Shown: one piece after another, positions 23,300-34,589 of the stretch
Layout of the letters: every line of letters starts with the position of its first letter
Position numbering within the stretch: position 1 is the stretch's first letter
Source: Mauremys mutica
Lineage: Eukaryota; Chordata; Testudines; Geoemydidae
DNA length: 64,000 bases
NCBI RefSeq assembly: GCF_020497125.1
Contig: NC_059072.1
Coordinates: 271,418,045-271,482,044 of the forward strand
Direction of reading: 5' to 3'
Translations under genes and position numbers: made by a program
Notes under the pieces: generated by a model
What the model saw: the letters and a program-made list of their open reading frames with translations, nothing else
Databases searched by the model: none
Told to the model about the DNA's origin: nothing

Positions 23300-23469
23300 A
23301 TCGAGGCCCCACCAACCCCTTGGATAAGATGGGTGATGAGGGCACTGTGTCTGTGATGGAGAAACCTAATGTGTCTATCACCTGTATCAAGGACACACTA
23401 GTCACAATACAATTACTGTTACTCAATTAACTCTTCTCTGCAAGTGCTGACAAAACAGGTGAATGAAGC

Positions 23470-24040
23470 AGTGGAAGATCAGTAAAAGAGCTCTTTGGCC
23501 AGGTGCAGAGAAGTTTAACGGCCTTATCCTCTCTTAAATCTGAAATGGCAGACCTCGAGAGGAGGTCTTGCCACAATACTTTGAGAATTATTGGAGTACC
23601 TAAAGGAGCGGAGAAAGACAAACACTTAGAATTCACTCCTCAGCTCTCTTCAGAAGTGCTCAGCCTGCCGGGTGATTTTAAATTTGATTTAGAATAAGCA
23701 CATAGGTTCTTTGCTCCCGAGCTGGTCTTAAAAGCCAAACCTTGTGCATTGATTATAAAACTTTTCAGATTTACTGTAAAAGAAAAAAAATAAAATAGCT
23801 AACTCATGAGGGGGAAAAACTGTTTTGGGGGTATTCCACAAAATAAGATAATGATATTGTCAAGATTGCCAAAGATGTGGTTGACCAGAGATCAGCCTTT
23901 AGAGGATCCAGGGAACTTGCCAAGCAAAGGAAGCCCAAATATTTTATGAAGTTTCCAGTTCAGTTCCATGTCTGGGTTGATGAAGAAGTGTGTTTGCGCC
24001 AAAAGCCACAAGAAGCAGAAAGCTTTTTAAATAGCCTACA
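23470..24040 (+). pseudogene. L1/Tx1-type ORF1 remnant
   Basis: The frame at 23503-23697 reads SEMADLERRSCHNTLRIIGV then PKGAEKDKHLEF, which matches the DLENRSRRNNLRIIGVPEG signature at the start of the RRM of L1-type ORF1 proteins. Downstream, after stops, AKPCALIIKLFRFTVK and VPFR-like text follow the expected order (PRPFIVKFLRY in relatives). ORF1p is an RNA-binding chaperone of the retrotransposition complex. The frame is broken at 23697 and several times after. Confidence 0.72.
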
Positions 24041-25114
24041 GTGAACTGAATACCTGGCCTGTTTTACATCAGAATTACTTCCCAATTTTTTATGTTTGCC
24101 CGTATGGACTTACCCAGTGACTATAACTAACTAACTTACTTATTTGCGTTATTTCTTCTGCTCCATGATTATATTTTATTAACTTTGGGAACATGAATAT
24201 CAATTCTCATCAAATGGCTGAATGTGAAGTGCCCTAGCAAGGTCATTACAGGAACACTTCACCTCAAATTGATATCACAGGTGCGAATGGATTACCACAA
24301 CACATGTCTCATTTAGTGCACTGAGCTGTATTACTAATGCTCTGGTGTTCGGTTTGGCAAACTGAAACTATTACAATTACATACCAAGTAAAGAAATACC
24401 ACGTTTGTGGAGTGTGTGCTCCATTTCTATCAACTTATAATGTGGTAGTACTTTGTGGTATGGGAATATAAGGACGCTTGTTAAAAACTATAACTTAAAT
24501 AGTGGGTATTTTCGGAGCTCCCAGTCTGGATGGTATGTCTCCCTGGTCCGCAACTTCTGGGACTTACAATTGGTATAATTTTCTTTATAGTGTTTGACCA
24601 CTGATGCTTTTTCATTGCGATTTACTTTTTAAGTGGTGAGGGTGTAGACATTACTCAGGATAGAGTGGGCCTGTTATGTCCAACACCACACAATGAAAAC
24701 AGCATCTCACACTTGCCAATAGGTCAAGTTATGTATGTGTTATGTGTTTTTATGCTTTTGCTTTAACCTGTCTTTCTGCTCTCTTCCCTTCCCCTCTCTG
24801 GAGCCCTCTCCTAATCCCTTTATCATCATCATTTTTTCCTACTCCTTCCCACCTCACTCTAGACAGCAACACTCAGGAAAATTACACCTTACATAACTGT
24901 GATTTGTATCAGGCATATACAACTATGCTGATGCCTCCCCCCCCAATTCTCCTGCACCTACCCTACTCCCTGTAAGTCCAGCAAGTGGTGAGCATCTGGC
25001 AAAGTAACCCAAACACCATGGAGTAGATGTCTGAAGCATTTTATCCACAGTCTCCCCTTCTTATCGGAGTCAGTGTGGGGAGCAGGATAAGATGTAATAG
25101 AGCAAATGACGCAA

Positions 25115-25890
25115 ACATTTCATCATCCTTGTCTGTAAGATCACACATGACAAAAATCATTCTTAATACAACCAAATGGTCCTGGATCTCCATTTTATTT
25201 CCTGGAAGGTAAAGGGCCTCAACACTGTTCTTAAAAGAAAAAAAAAGTGGACTCTTTATTAAATAAAGCAAAGGCAGATGTAGTGCTTTTGCAAGAGACT
25301 TGACCACAGATTAAGCCAAATTAGAATGTGACTGGGTAGGAAAAGCACTGGGTAGTGACTGGGTAGTCTCTCAGTCAATTTCACATGATCAGGACAGATT
25401 TAAGGGATATGAACAAATTGTTGCTAATATGTGTGGACCTAACCATGATGATCCTGTAACCTTTCATAGGTGTTTTTTTTATTATATCTTATGGAGAACT
25501 GCATATTCCTACTGTGATTGCTGGGAATTATAATTAAGTGCCTGAGCCTTTTGTGGACAAATCTCACCTTCAGGATCATAAGCCAACTGAAACTAAAATG
25601 GACCCGGAATTACACATTAACGACTATGTGATATCTGACAGCTCATACATCCAATGGATAGGGATTATTCATTCTTTTCCCCGGTACATGCATCCTATTC
25701 TTCTAATGATTTCTTTTTAATCTCCAGGGACTTGGCTAATTCTGTAATTGGCCCCTCCATTGATACAAGTGCTGTCTCTGAACATTCTCCTGTAACTCTT
25801 CAAATAGCAACAGATCTGGGTAAGAAACAGTCATGTAGATGGAGATTTAATTGTTCACTTTTATTAGACCATATCATAATTTAAACTGAA
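25115..25890 (+). pseudogene. L1/Tx1-type apurinic endonuclease domain remnant
   Basis: Around 25180-25310 the plus strand reads VKGLNTVLKRKKVDSLLNKA then KADVVLLQET, the N-terminal endonuclease signature (N-x-x-GL and the catalytic QET). At 25650-25884 it reads FSPVHASYSSNDFFLISRDL then ANSVIGPSIDTSAVSEHSPV, the C-terminal part (S-x-x-DYFL...SDHxPV). Here D of the SDH motif is E. A tga follows QET and further breaks occur. Confidence 0.78.
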
Positions 25891-26394
25891 AAAGATATTG
25901 GCTTGTTCCTGGAGATGAATGAATTCTCAACATCTTCTAGGAGGCTATTACAGGAGACACTCAAGGCCTAAGTGAGAGGTAGCATTATTAGATTTCATCT
26001 GCCAAGAAGAGGGAACATGAAAAAAAATATGATGGTGAAAAAGAGCTTGATTTGTTTTATGTCATAGCCTCATCTCCAGATTTGTTGAAAACCCTGATCA
26101 ACTATAGATATGAATTTACAAGCTGCACTTGGTGCGGGCTCAATTTGCCCTATTTCAACTCAAGAGGGATTTCTGAGAATCAGTTGTCAAAGCTGGCAAG
26201 TTGCTGGAATACAACTTAAGAAAAAAGGCCTCTGAGTGTAAAATCACAGCAATCTGGACAAACATATAAAATTATGTACATCACCTAAAATATTAATAAA
26301 GTGTTCCTTAATTTCTATAAAGATCCATGCAAACTAGACAAACAGATGTTTTGGATCAAATTTTCAAAAATAATTAATTATTGCAAATTACTGA

Positions 26395-26850
26395 AGCCAA
26401 GTGTGGAAACCCTGATGCTACCCTAACAGAGGATTAATTAATTGAGGCGATTAAGAATATGAAAGTGGGGAAAGCTCCCAGGCCAGACGGCCTCCCCACT
26501 GAGTTTTAGGTACACTTCTTTGAACTTCTGTCTGACAAGATGCTTTAAATGTTTAATGATTCACTTCTAGAGACCATTCTTCCTCCTATGCTGAGGGAAG
26601 CCATAACATCAATTATTTCTAAACCAGGAAGTGATGCCACAATACGTTCCAATTAAAGACGAACTTCATTTATTAATAGTGATGTCCAAATATTGGCAAA
26701 AGTTCTGGCAACGATACCGGAGAAGGTTTTGGCCTCCGACATACACCCAATTCAAGTCGGGTTTGTCAGACACCATCATGGTTTTGATAATCTTTAACAA
26801 CTTCTTATAGCAGTGAAATATAACAGCCCTGAACCACAAGCCATTATAAG
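26395..26850 (+). pseudogene. L1/Tx1-type reverse transcriptase N-terminal remnant
   Basis: Reads AIKNMKVGKAPRPDGLPTEF (consensus AIxxLKxGKSPGPDGxPxEF), then LPPMLREAITSIISKPGSD, then INSDVQILAKVLATIPEKVL and HPIQVGFVRHHHGFDNL. These are RT fingers motifs in order. Several tag and taa codons break the frame. The catalytic FADD region would lie further 3' and is missing. Confidence 0.8.
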
Positions 26851-26852
26851 CC

Positions 26853-27448
26853 TGTACAGATCCAGATCCTTCACTAGCTTGAGCCAGAGGTTAAAGATCC
26901 TTTATTGACACCAGGTCTGTCCAACATGGAAAGATCCAGGCACCTTGATGGTGAGTTGATCCTTAAGCCTGTGCAGGATTTACAACCAGACAGAATTAAT
27001 TGACCAGGCCTGAAGAGCTTCTTTCATCTATTGGAGTGTCCGACACTGGATATGCACATTGTCATGATTCATCAACTGGGCACGAGGAGTCTTCCCTCTT
27101 AGTCAGATCATGAGGCAGGCTTCCTGCTCCCACAAGTCTGAACAAACTGTGCTGTACAGTCATCTCCTCTTCCTTTATTTTCCTTTAAAAATTTGACTAA
27201 GTTAAAGTTAAAATGCAACAAGAGAAGCACTGAGAACATTGCAATCCAAGCTTCAACAGAAGCTTCAACAGAACTGAAAGCTATATCGAGGCACTCCTTT
27301 TATAGCCTTGAGATGGAGAGGGAGGGTGTCACCAATGGGAACTGCTCTCTAGATGATTCAGGAGACTTGTGGCATAGATGCCTTAATTCCACAAGTGGAC
27401 ATATGCAGAGGCCACTTGAAGTATAGTGTTGGGCTATTTTATAGCACA
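26853..27448 (-). mobile_element. Possible solo LTR, minus orientation
   Basis: Read on the minus strand it starts tgtgctataaaatagccc and ends ctagtgaaggatctggatct before gtaca. It holds a TATA-like ggctataaaaggagtgcc (~27305) and downstream aataaagg signals at ~27178 and ~26908. This order suits U3-R-U5. No target duplication or internal region is evident, so this is tentative. It abuts the end of the decayed LINE. Confidence 0.4.
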
Positions 27449-27537
27449 GAAAGAGAGAGAGAGAGACCTCCTACGGTGAAGTCTCAATGTATGACATTAC
27501 AATAATTTTTTGGCAACAGACTGACATCAAACACAAG

Positions 27538-27658
27538 ATTAGAGCCAGATCCTCATCTGCTATGAATCAGTGTAGCTCTGTTGACTTCATTTGTTGCATT
27601 TGATATTCATTTAACTTCAACTAAGCAGCACTGATTTACACTAGATAAGGATCTCCCC
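27538..27658. repeat. Palindromic repeat (gagccagatcctcatctg type)
   Basis: agagccagatcctcatctgc at the left is answered by tttacactagataaggatct at the right, with gttgacttcat and cttcaac near the centre. This is a decayed copy of a common amniote palindromic repeat. Confidence 0.6.
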
Positions 27659-27741
27659 TATGATTTCATTGAAGGATCAAGCAGAAGGCACTGAACTTTG
27701 AGAGATATCTCCTGTTAAACACAACAGCAAACAGTGGAATT

Positions 27742-27838
27742 TTCAAAGGGACAAAAACAAATTAGGCATCCAGTTTCCATTCAAATTCAATGGAAGTTGG
27801 ATGCCTAACTTCCTTAGGCTCTTTTGAGAATCCCACCC
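27742..27838. repeat. Palindromic repeat (taggcatccag / ctggatgccta type)
   Basis: ttttcaaagggacaaaaaca and attaggcatccagtttccat face ggaagttggatgcctaactt and aggctcttttgagaatccca around a centre near 27787. It is related in wording to the TIR-like text at 46665 and 53469. Confidence 0.65.
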
Positions 27839-28903
27839 AAAGAAGATAAGATAGTATAAATGAGTAGCCACATGAAAAAATAAATAATTGATCTATTTGT
27901 TCAAATTTTCTGTAACATGAAAGATTCCCCCTTACTATCACTGCTACAGAATAGCACAACATTACAATATGGTCTTTTCTTTCACAAATTGGATTTTCCT
28001 TTTCTCGGGTTCTGATTTGGAAAAGCAGGGTTGTTTTGTTCAGCTCTTCAGTCTAATTGAGTTCTAAATTACTTCATAATTTAGACTGTTAGTATTCACA
28101 AGTTACAAAGCAAGCACCTGGATTTATATAGTTATAGTGTGTTTAAGAGTGATATGTCAGCATAGTGCATCTACTTAATAAATTTCAGTTTATTTAAAGC
28201 TTGGGACACTTTTCAAATAAGCTCTAGCCCAGCTCATATGCTTTTATGATTGTTAATAATTACTATTTCACATATGACATTTCTAACATCTTCATCACTG
28301 TTAGACCCTTACATACTGTAGGTAACCATTAATTAAGAAATTAACAATTGCCTCAATACTAATAAAAAGTACACATATGCAGGAACAAATGAGTCAAAGT
28401 GTTTAATAGTACAAATCTAATTAAGAAACTGAATAAATCAAAGAACCACCATAACCACCAAAAGTGGTAGGAGCTTAAACAGGTATGTTGACTGTTTTCG
28501 CCATTCTATAGGCATTTTAAAGTTTGAAAATGATATTAATGAAAATTAAGCTTTAGAAAACAAACTTTCCAGCCTCATCAAAATATTTTAAATTCCATTT
28601 TCAAAAACAGTAATTTTAGTGCTTTCAGCACAGAATACAAATTAAGCACTTCAACTGCTTCCTACCAATCCAAAACATGCTTTAAAGAAAACCAAGAATT
28701 TTTCAATTACAGAATGTTTTCAGATCTGTAAGCTGGTATAACTTTGGTTGAAACAACTGATTCCCAACACATTCAGTAAATTTATGGACAAATATAGAAT
28801 ATGAAAACTAACTGACTGAAAATTTTTAACTGTCTTGTTTCTTGCTTTAGATTAGAAGTAATTTCCCATAATCCTTACATATAATCAATTTCTAATTTTA
28901 AAA

Positions 28904-29165
28904 AGAAGAGGAAGTTACATTGCGCAGTAACAATGGTTCTTCGAGATGTATGACCCTCTCGGTGCTCCACTATAGGTGTATCTGTGCCCCTGTGCTTCAA
29001 AGAGGAAATTTTAGGTAGAGTGTCTGCTGAGCCTGCACATGTGCTCCCCCTCCCTCATGGTCTGCCTCGGGGCTATCTAGCAATGTGCGGGCGAACCTCC
29101 CTCAGTTCCTTCTCTACCACAGAGCCCCTTATGGAAAACTCCAAAGTAGAGCGGAAGAGGGCAGG
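28904..29165. repeat. DIRS left inverted terminal repeat
   Basis: aacaatggttcttcgagatg, tgtatctgtgcccctgtgct and ctagcaatgtgcgggcgaac recur in the same order on the complement of 36266-36470, diverged by substitutions and small indels. They make a ~200-250 bp inverted terminal pair. Inverted ends distinguish DIRS elements from LTR elements. Confidence 0.85.
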
Positions 29166-29173
29166 TTGTGGAG

Positions 29174-29275
29174 CACCCATAGGGACACATATCTCGAAGA
29201 AGCATTGTTATTGCACAAGGTGAGTAACTTCCTCTTCTTCGAATAGTGTCCCAATGGATGCTTCACTGTAGGTGA
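29174..29275. repeat. DIRS internal complementary region (ICR)
   Basis: The first half (ggagcacccatagggacaca to gagtaacttcctcttc) is the complement of the element's left end (28906-28966). The second half (cttcttcgaatagtgtccca, tgcttcactgtaggtga) matches the complement of the right end (36430-36466). The ICR therefore copies the junction of the two termini, as in DIRS1, where it is thought to template completion of a circular DNA. Confidence 0.8.
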
Positions 29276-30311
29276 CTTCACAGCAGTATCCCCAATGGAG
29301 GGCTGGAACTTCGAAGTGGAGTCTGTTACTACAGACAGTACTGTGAAGTCAAAGATGGCATCAGAGTCTGAACATAAGAACATAAGAATGGCCATACTGG
29401 GTCAGACCAAAGGTCCATCCAGCCCAGGATCCTGTCTACCGACAGTCGCCAATGCCAGGTGTCCCAGAGGGAGTGAACCTAACAGGTAATGATCAAGTGA
29501 TCTCTCTCCTGCCATCCATATCCACCCTCTGACAAACAGAGGCTAGGAACACTATTCCTTACCCATCCTGGCTAATAGCCATTAATGGACTTAACCTCCA
29601 TGAATTTATCTAGGTCTCTTTTAAATCCTGTTATAGTCCTAGCCTTCACAACCTCCTCAGGCAAGGAGTTCCACAGGTTGCCCAGGCGCTGTGTGAAGAA
29701 GAATTTCCTTTTATTTGTTTTAAACCTGCTGCCCATTAATTTCATTTGGTGGCCCCTAGTTCTTATATTATGGGAACAAGTAAATAACTTTTCCTTATTC
29801 ACTTTCTCCACACCACTCATGATTTTATATACCTCTATGATATCCCCCCTTAACCTTTTCTTTTACAAGCTGAAAAGTCCTAGCCTTTTTAAATCTCTCC
29901 TCATATGGGACCCGTTCCAAACCCCTAATCATTGTAGTTTCCCTTATCTGAACCTTTTCTAATGCCAGTATATCTTTTTTGAGATGAGGAGACCACATCT
30001 GTACTCATTATTCAAGATGTGGGAATACCATGGATTTATATAAGGGCAATAAGATACTTTCCTTCTTATTCTCTATCCATTTTTTAATGATTCCTACCAT
30101 CCTGTTTTGCTTTTTGGACTGCTGCTGCACACTGCATGGATGACTTCAGAGAACTATCCACGATGACTCCAAGATCTTTTTCCTGATTAGTTGTAGCTAA
30201 ATTAGCTCCCATCATATTGTATGTATAGCTGGGGTTATTTTTTCCAGTGTGCATTACTTTACATTTATCCACATTAAATTTCATTTGCCATTTTATTGCC
30301 CAATCACTTAG

Positions 30312-30857
30312 TTATGTGAGATCTTTTTGAAGTTCTTCACAGTCTGTTTTGGTCTTAACTATCTTGAGCAGTTTAGTATCATCTGCAAACTTTGCCACCT
30401 CACTGTTTACTCCTTTCTTTAGATCATTTATGAATAAGTTGACTAGGATTGGTCCTAGGACTGACCCTTGGGGAACACCACTAGTTACCCCTCTCCATTC
30501 TGAAAATGTACCATTTATTCCTACTCTTTGTTCCCTGTCTTTTAACCAGTTCTCAATCCATGGAAGGATCTTCCCTCCTATCCCATGACAACTTAATTTA
30601 TATAAGAGCCTTTGGTGATGGACCTTGTCAAAGGCTTTCTGGAAAGCTAAGTACACTATGTCCACTGGATCCCCCTTGTCCACATGTTTGCTGACGCCTT
30701 CAAAGAACTCTAATAGATTAGTAAGACATGATTTCCCTTTACAGAAACCATGTTGGCTTTTGCCCAACAATTTATGTTCTTCTATGTGTCTGACAATGTT
30801 ATTCTTTACTATTGTTTCAATTAATTTACTCGGTACTGACGTAATTGCCGGGATCAC
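30312..30857 (-). pseudogene. CR1 reverse transcriptase palm, 181 codons open
   Basis: Contains [40 protein letters not shown] (palm motif A with F-x-K-A-F-D), SGVPQGSVLGPILVNLFIND (motif B) and [20 protein letters not shown] (motif C, the catalytic DD). It is open across the catalytic core, but the LINE is 5'-truncated and interrupted by the GC-rich insert upstream, so it cannot make a full protein. Confidence 0.9.
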
Positions 30858-30915
30858 CTCTAGAGCCCTTTTAAAATATTGGCATTACATTAGCTTTCTT
30901 CCAGTCATTGGGTAC

Positions 30916-31289
30916 TCAGGCCCCGCAGGGGCCCCGTGAGCCCTGGCCCGGCGGCAGTCCAGGTCTTCGGCGGCGGGGGGCCCTTCAGTGCTGCCGAAGA
31001 CGCGGAGCGACTGAAGGGCCCCCCGCCGCCGAAATGCACCACGAGTCCTGGCCCGGTGGTGGTCCAGGTCTTCGGAGACATTTCAGCAGCAGAGGGCTCT
31101 TCAGTCACTCCGGGTCTTCAGCAGCATTTCAGCCGCAGAGGACCCTTCAGTGCTGCCAAAGATGCGGAGCAACCGAAGGGTCCCCCACCGCTGAAATGCT
31201 GCTGAAGACCCAGACCACTGCTGGGTGAGTACTAGCGCCGCAGCTCCCCCGCTTTGCCCCAGGCCCCCTGAATCCGCTGGGCGGCCATG
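30916..31289. mobile_element. GC-rich nonautonomous element inside the CR1, exact 8-bp target duplication
   Basis: Very GC-rich DNA built from repeated ggtcttcggcggc and gggcccttcagtgctgccga modules (two to three imperfect copies). It is flanked by ttgggtac at 30908-30915 and 31290-31297. With one ttgggtac removed, the CR1 reads continuously (cagtcattgggtacagaagc). The 8-bp duplication suggests hAT-type mobilisation, but I cannot see convincing terminal inverted repeats. Confidence 0.85.
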
Positions 31290-32949
31290 TTGGGTACAGA
31301 AGCTGATTTAAAGAACAGGTTACAAACCATAGTTAATAGTTCCGCAATTTCATATTTGAGTTCTTTCAGAACTCTTGGGTGAATGCCATCTGGTCCCAGT
31401 GACTTGTTACTGTTAAGTTTATCAATTAATTCCAAAACCTCCTCTAATGACACTTCAATCCATGACAATTCCTCAGATTTGTCACCTACAAAGGACGGCT
31501 CAGGTTTGGGAATCTCCCTAACATCCTCAGCCATGAAGACTGAAGCAAAAAATTAATTTAGTTTCTCCGCAATGACTTTATTGTCTTTAAGTGCTCCTTT
31601 TGTATCTCGATTGTCCAGGGACCCCACAGGCTGTTTAGCACTGAACCTCCAGTGATCTCATAATGTTCTGCAAAAGTGTGGGCAGTGGCCCAAGTTGCTG
31701 CTCTTCAGATTTCCGAGATAGGGACATCTTTAAGGAATTGACTGAGGTAGAAATTGACCTCATGGAGGGTGTATGGATTCTGGATGAAGGCAACAGGTTG
31801 CACCATTGATAAGAGTGATTAATGCAACCCAAAACCCATTTGGATAGTCTTTGAGATGATATCATGGATCTTTCCTCAAATGAAAGGAAGAGTATGGGGG
31901 ATTTCCTGAAGCCCTTAATCCTTTCCAAGTAGAGTGCTAGGGCTCTAACTTCTAGTATATGTAGAATCACCTCCCTGTTGTCACGATGTGGCTTGGGGGG
32001 GAGAAAAAAACAGAAAGATAGATCTGTTAATTCATATGGAAAGTGGAGACAACTTTAGGGAGGAACTTAGGATATGGCCTCATAGTTACTTTGTCTTTAA
32101 AAAAGACTCAGAATGGTGGATGTGCCTTTAGGGCCACTATTTCTACTATGCGCCTAGCTGAGGTGATGGCAATTAGAAATGCTGTCTTCATGGACAAGTA
32201 TAAGAGAGAGCAAGTTGCCATGGGCTCAAAGGGAGGACTAGTCAAAGCTCTGAGAAGCAGTTTAAATCCCACGTTGGAGTGGGTGGTCTCACATTCAGGA
32301 AGAGATTCCCAATGTCCATAAGGAATCTATGCTTCCGTGGGTGAGCAAACACCGATTATCCATCTATCTGACAGTGGAAAGCCGTTATGGCCACTTACAT
32401 ACCTTAAGGGAGCTGAGTAAGAGTTTTGACCTCTTAAGGTCTAAAATATAGTCTAAAATCAGAGGGAGGTAGGGTCTGTGTGTTTAGAATGACACCAAAC
32501 TTGAAATTGTTTCCGTTTTTGTAGGTAAGTAAGTCGAGTGGCTGACTTTCAGCTGTGCGGCAGCAACATGTCTTTCACCTCATCAGAGCATTCTACCTCT
32601 AAATCTTGGAACCAAGAGGGAGACAAGCCTGGAGACAGAGGACCTGAAGGTTGGGGTGAAGGATCAAGCAGGGAATGGGCTGAAGAGGAATCGGAGGACA
32701 TATTGCCATCTGAGTCAGGTAAGGGAACTAGATTTGCCTTGGCCAGGAGGCGGCAATCAGAATAACTCTCACTTTGTCTCATCGAATTTTCAACAGGACC
32801 TTGGATAGAAGAGAAAATGGGGGGAAAGGCATACAAGAAGTCCCTGTGCTATGGGATGATGAATGTTTCTCCAGGCCAGCCTTGGAGCAATAATGAGGAC
32901 ATTTCTTGTTCTGGTAAGTGGTGAAGAGATCTGTAGTCAGGGTTCCCCG

Positions 32950-33220
32950 AAGGGAGAATATTTCTCGAAGCTCCTCTGAGTTCAGTTCCCATTTGTGGTC
33001 GTGAGAAAAGTTCTGACAGAGATTGTCAGCTGTCATGTTCTGTATCCCTGATAGACAGCTGAGATGAACACATTGTGATGGATGTACCAATTCCAAAGTC
33101 TCAGTGCTTCAATGCAGAGGGAGCGAGATCTGGTACCTCCCTAGCAATTTATGTAAAACACGCAGGTCATATTGTCCACCATGACCTGTGGGAGGGTGTT
33201 CTTGATGAAAGGCAGAAAAT
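32950..33220 (-). pseudogene. DIRS RNase H-like region remnant
   Basis: On the minus strand: MVDNMTCVFYINC, a stop, GGTRSRSLCIEALRLWNWYI, then HHNVFISAVYQGYRT and, in the next frame, MTADNLCQNFSHDHKWELNS and LTTDLFTTYQNKKCPHYCSK. These match the DIRS RNase H text (TDNTTAMYYxNKQGG, LPGxxNxxADxLSR, HEW, DLFA) in order. There is at least one stop and one frameshift. Confidence 0.8.
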
Positions 33221-33344
33221 GTTTACAGGCATTCCTGGTGGCCCTTAGCTCCAAAAGATTGAATGGAAGGTTACTTCTGTAAAAGACCACTTGTCTTCAA
33301 TCTTGAAGCCACGTAGGAGAGCTCCCCAAACTCTTAGGGGAACA

Positions 33345-34190
33345 TCAGTTGTTAGAGTCAGTGTTGGTGGTGATTGCACAAATAGAATGCCTGCATGGAC
33401 ATTTGATGGGTCTTTCCACCAGGGAGTGCATTACAGCAGAGGGCAGTAATAGCAGTTTGGTTAGACTGTTGCTGTTCAGGGAATAGACAGAAGTCACATC
33501 TGAAGACACTTCATGAACATCCAGGCATTTGGGGTGACGAAGGTGCATGCTGCCATATGCAACTGCAGGGAGTTCCTGGCTGATGTTTGAGGGATGGCCC
33601 AGACTGTCTCTATGAGACCTGTAAGGGCAGTGAGTCTGTGTAGCAGGAGGAACGCTCTTACTTTTACTGCATCGAGGTTGGCACCGATAAACTCCAGTCA
33701 TTGTATCAGGGTCAGTGTTGATTTCTGTAAGTTGAGCTGGAGATCCAGCTGCACAAATATGCACATGGTCATCTGGGTGGCCTGTGTGGTGTCCTGAAAC
33801 AAGGGAGCCCTGAGGAGTCGTCGTCTCAATGTTCACAAGTGCGCTACTACAACACAGAGAACCTTGGAGAATACCCTGGGTGCGGATGAAAGGCCCAAAT
33901 GGGAGCACCCTATACAAATAATGGTTCTGCCCGAAGATAAATCATAGGCATCTCCTGTGTGATGGTCATTTCAAGATGTGGAAATAGACATCTTGTAGGT
34001 AGGTTGAGGGCCAAAAAACAATCTCCTTGCTCTAGAGATGGAATAATGGTTGCTAGCATTACCATCTTGAACTTCTGCAACTTCACATATTTGCTTAATG
34101 CCCTTAGATCTAGACTGGGCCTGCAAGCTCCCTTTGCCATTGTGATAAGAAAGTAACAGGAATAAACCCCCATTGCTCCTGAGTTATGCT
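33345..34190 (-). pseudogene. DIRS reverse transcriptase remnant
   Basis: On the minus strand the N-terminal part reads GVYSCYFLITMAKGACRPSL then DLRALSKYVKLQKFKMVMLA and IIPSLEQGDCFLALNL (34173-33985), matching SxYFLVPKKDGGxRPILDLR...LNxF...GDWFxxIDL. It continues after a frameshift with YRVLPFGPF (33900), the conserved V-LPFGL box. The catalytic YxDD region is scrambled by frameshifts around 33780-33740. Confidence 0.8.
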
Positions 34191-34589
34191 GGAACTGGTT
34201 CTATGGCCCCTAGGCATAATAGATTATCTATTTCCTGGCAAAGTAGATCTTGTGAGAAGGATCCCTGAAGAGGGATGGGGAAGGAGGGTGGGAATGGGAA
34301 GGGATGTGAATTGAATGGTGTAACCCTTCAAAATAATCTCCAAGACCCATCTGTCAGAGGTGATCGTCTCCCAACTGCTGTAAAAGACCAGTTGACTTCT
34401 GAAGAGGCATGACAGGTGTGTAGATGCCAGTTTATGTTGCGAGGTATAATTGTTCAGGTCCTTGACAAACTCGTAAAAAGTGCTTAGAAGAGGCAGTCTG
34501 AGAAGTTATGGATTAGAGTGCTAACTGCTTCCACTTTTGACCCCTGGGCCTCTTACGCTGTAGCTTGTAAAAACGCTGAGACAGTTGGT

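Larger units (their letters stand above)
23300..26852 (+). mobile_element. Decayed Tx1/L1-like LINE with ORF1, endonuclease and RT remnants, lacking its 3' end
   Basis: Three blocks occur in the correct order. ORF1-like: ~23530-24040. Endonuclease: ~25180-25890. RT: ~26395-26850. The spacing is typical of an L1-clade element with a long leader and an inter-ORF region. All blocks are riddled with stops. Sequence stops matching after VGFVRHHHGFDNL and the following 'NSPEPQAIIS' region at ~26850, where a possible LTR begins. L1-clade copies are usually truncated at the 5' end, so the loss here of the 3' side is unusual. Confidence 0.75.
27449..28903. other. Intronic sequence with two small palindromic repeats
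   Basis: Apart from a short GA run (27450-27465) and the two palindromes listed separately, nothing is recognised. The stretch is strongly AT-rich from ~28000 on. Confidence 0.45.
29374..31640 (-). mobile_element. CR1 LINE, antisense, inserted in the DIRS element with a 6-bp duplication
   Basis: Starts with the complement of the CR1 tail (ataagaacataagaatggcc) and reads back through the 3' UTR and RT to the RT N-terminus (5' truncated at 31640). ctgaac flanks both sides (29368-29373 and 31641-31646). Deleting one flank plus the CR1 rejoins the DIRS recombinase frame exactly, which supports the boundaries. It is itself interrupted at 30916-31289. It is among the best preserved CR1 copies in the window. 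Confidence 0.93.
29276..32560 (-). pseudogene. DIRS tyrosine recombinase ORF, split by a CR1
   Basis: On the minus strand, SATRLTYLQKRKQFQVWC (~32545) matches the recombinase N-terminal SAM-like region. Degenerate TSARR-like text lies near 32140. RALALYLERIKGFRKSPILF (~31940) is the core domain and AATWATAHTFAEHYEITGG (~31690-31650) is the C-terminal end with the nucleophile-type HY. Joining across the CR1 duplication gives EITGGSDSDAIFDF in one frame. The expected H-x-x-R box is altered (HTLHEV instead of HSTRAV), so a catalytic arginine appears lost. Several stops are also present. The enzyme would integrate circular cDNA without making a target duplication. Confidence 0.83.

Noticed and set aside
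33345..33917. 190-codon minus-strand open frame as a novel gene
   Set aside because: It begins YRVLPFG in the DIRS reverse transcriptase and continues out of frame; it is a shifted reading of that decayed RT.
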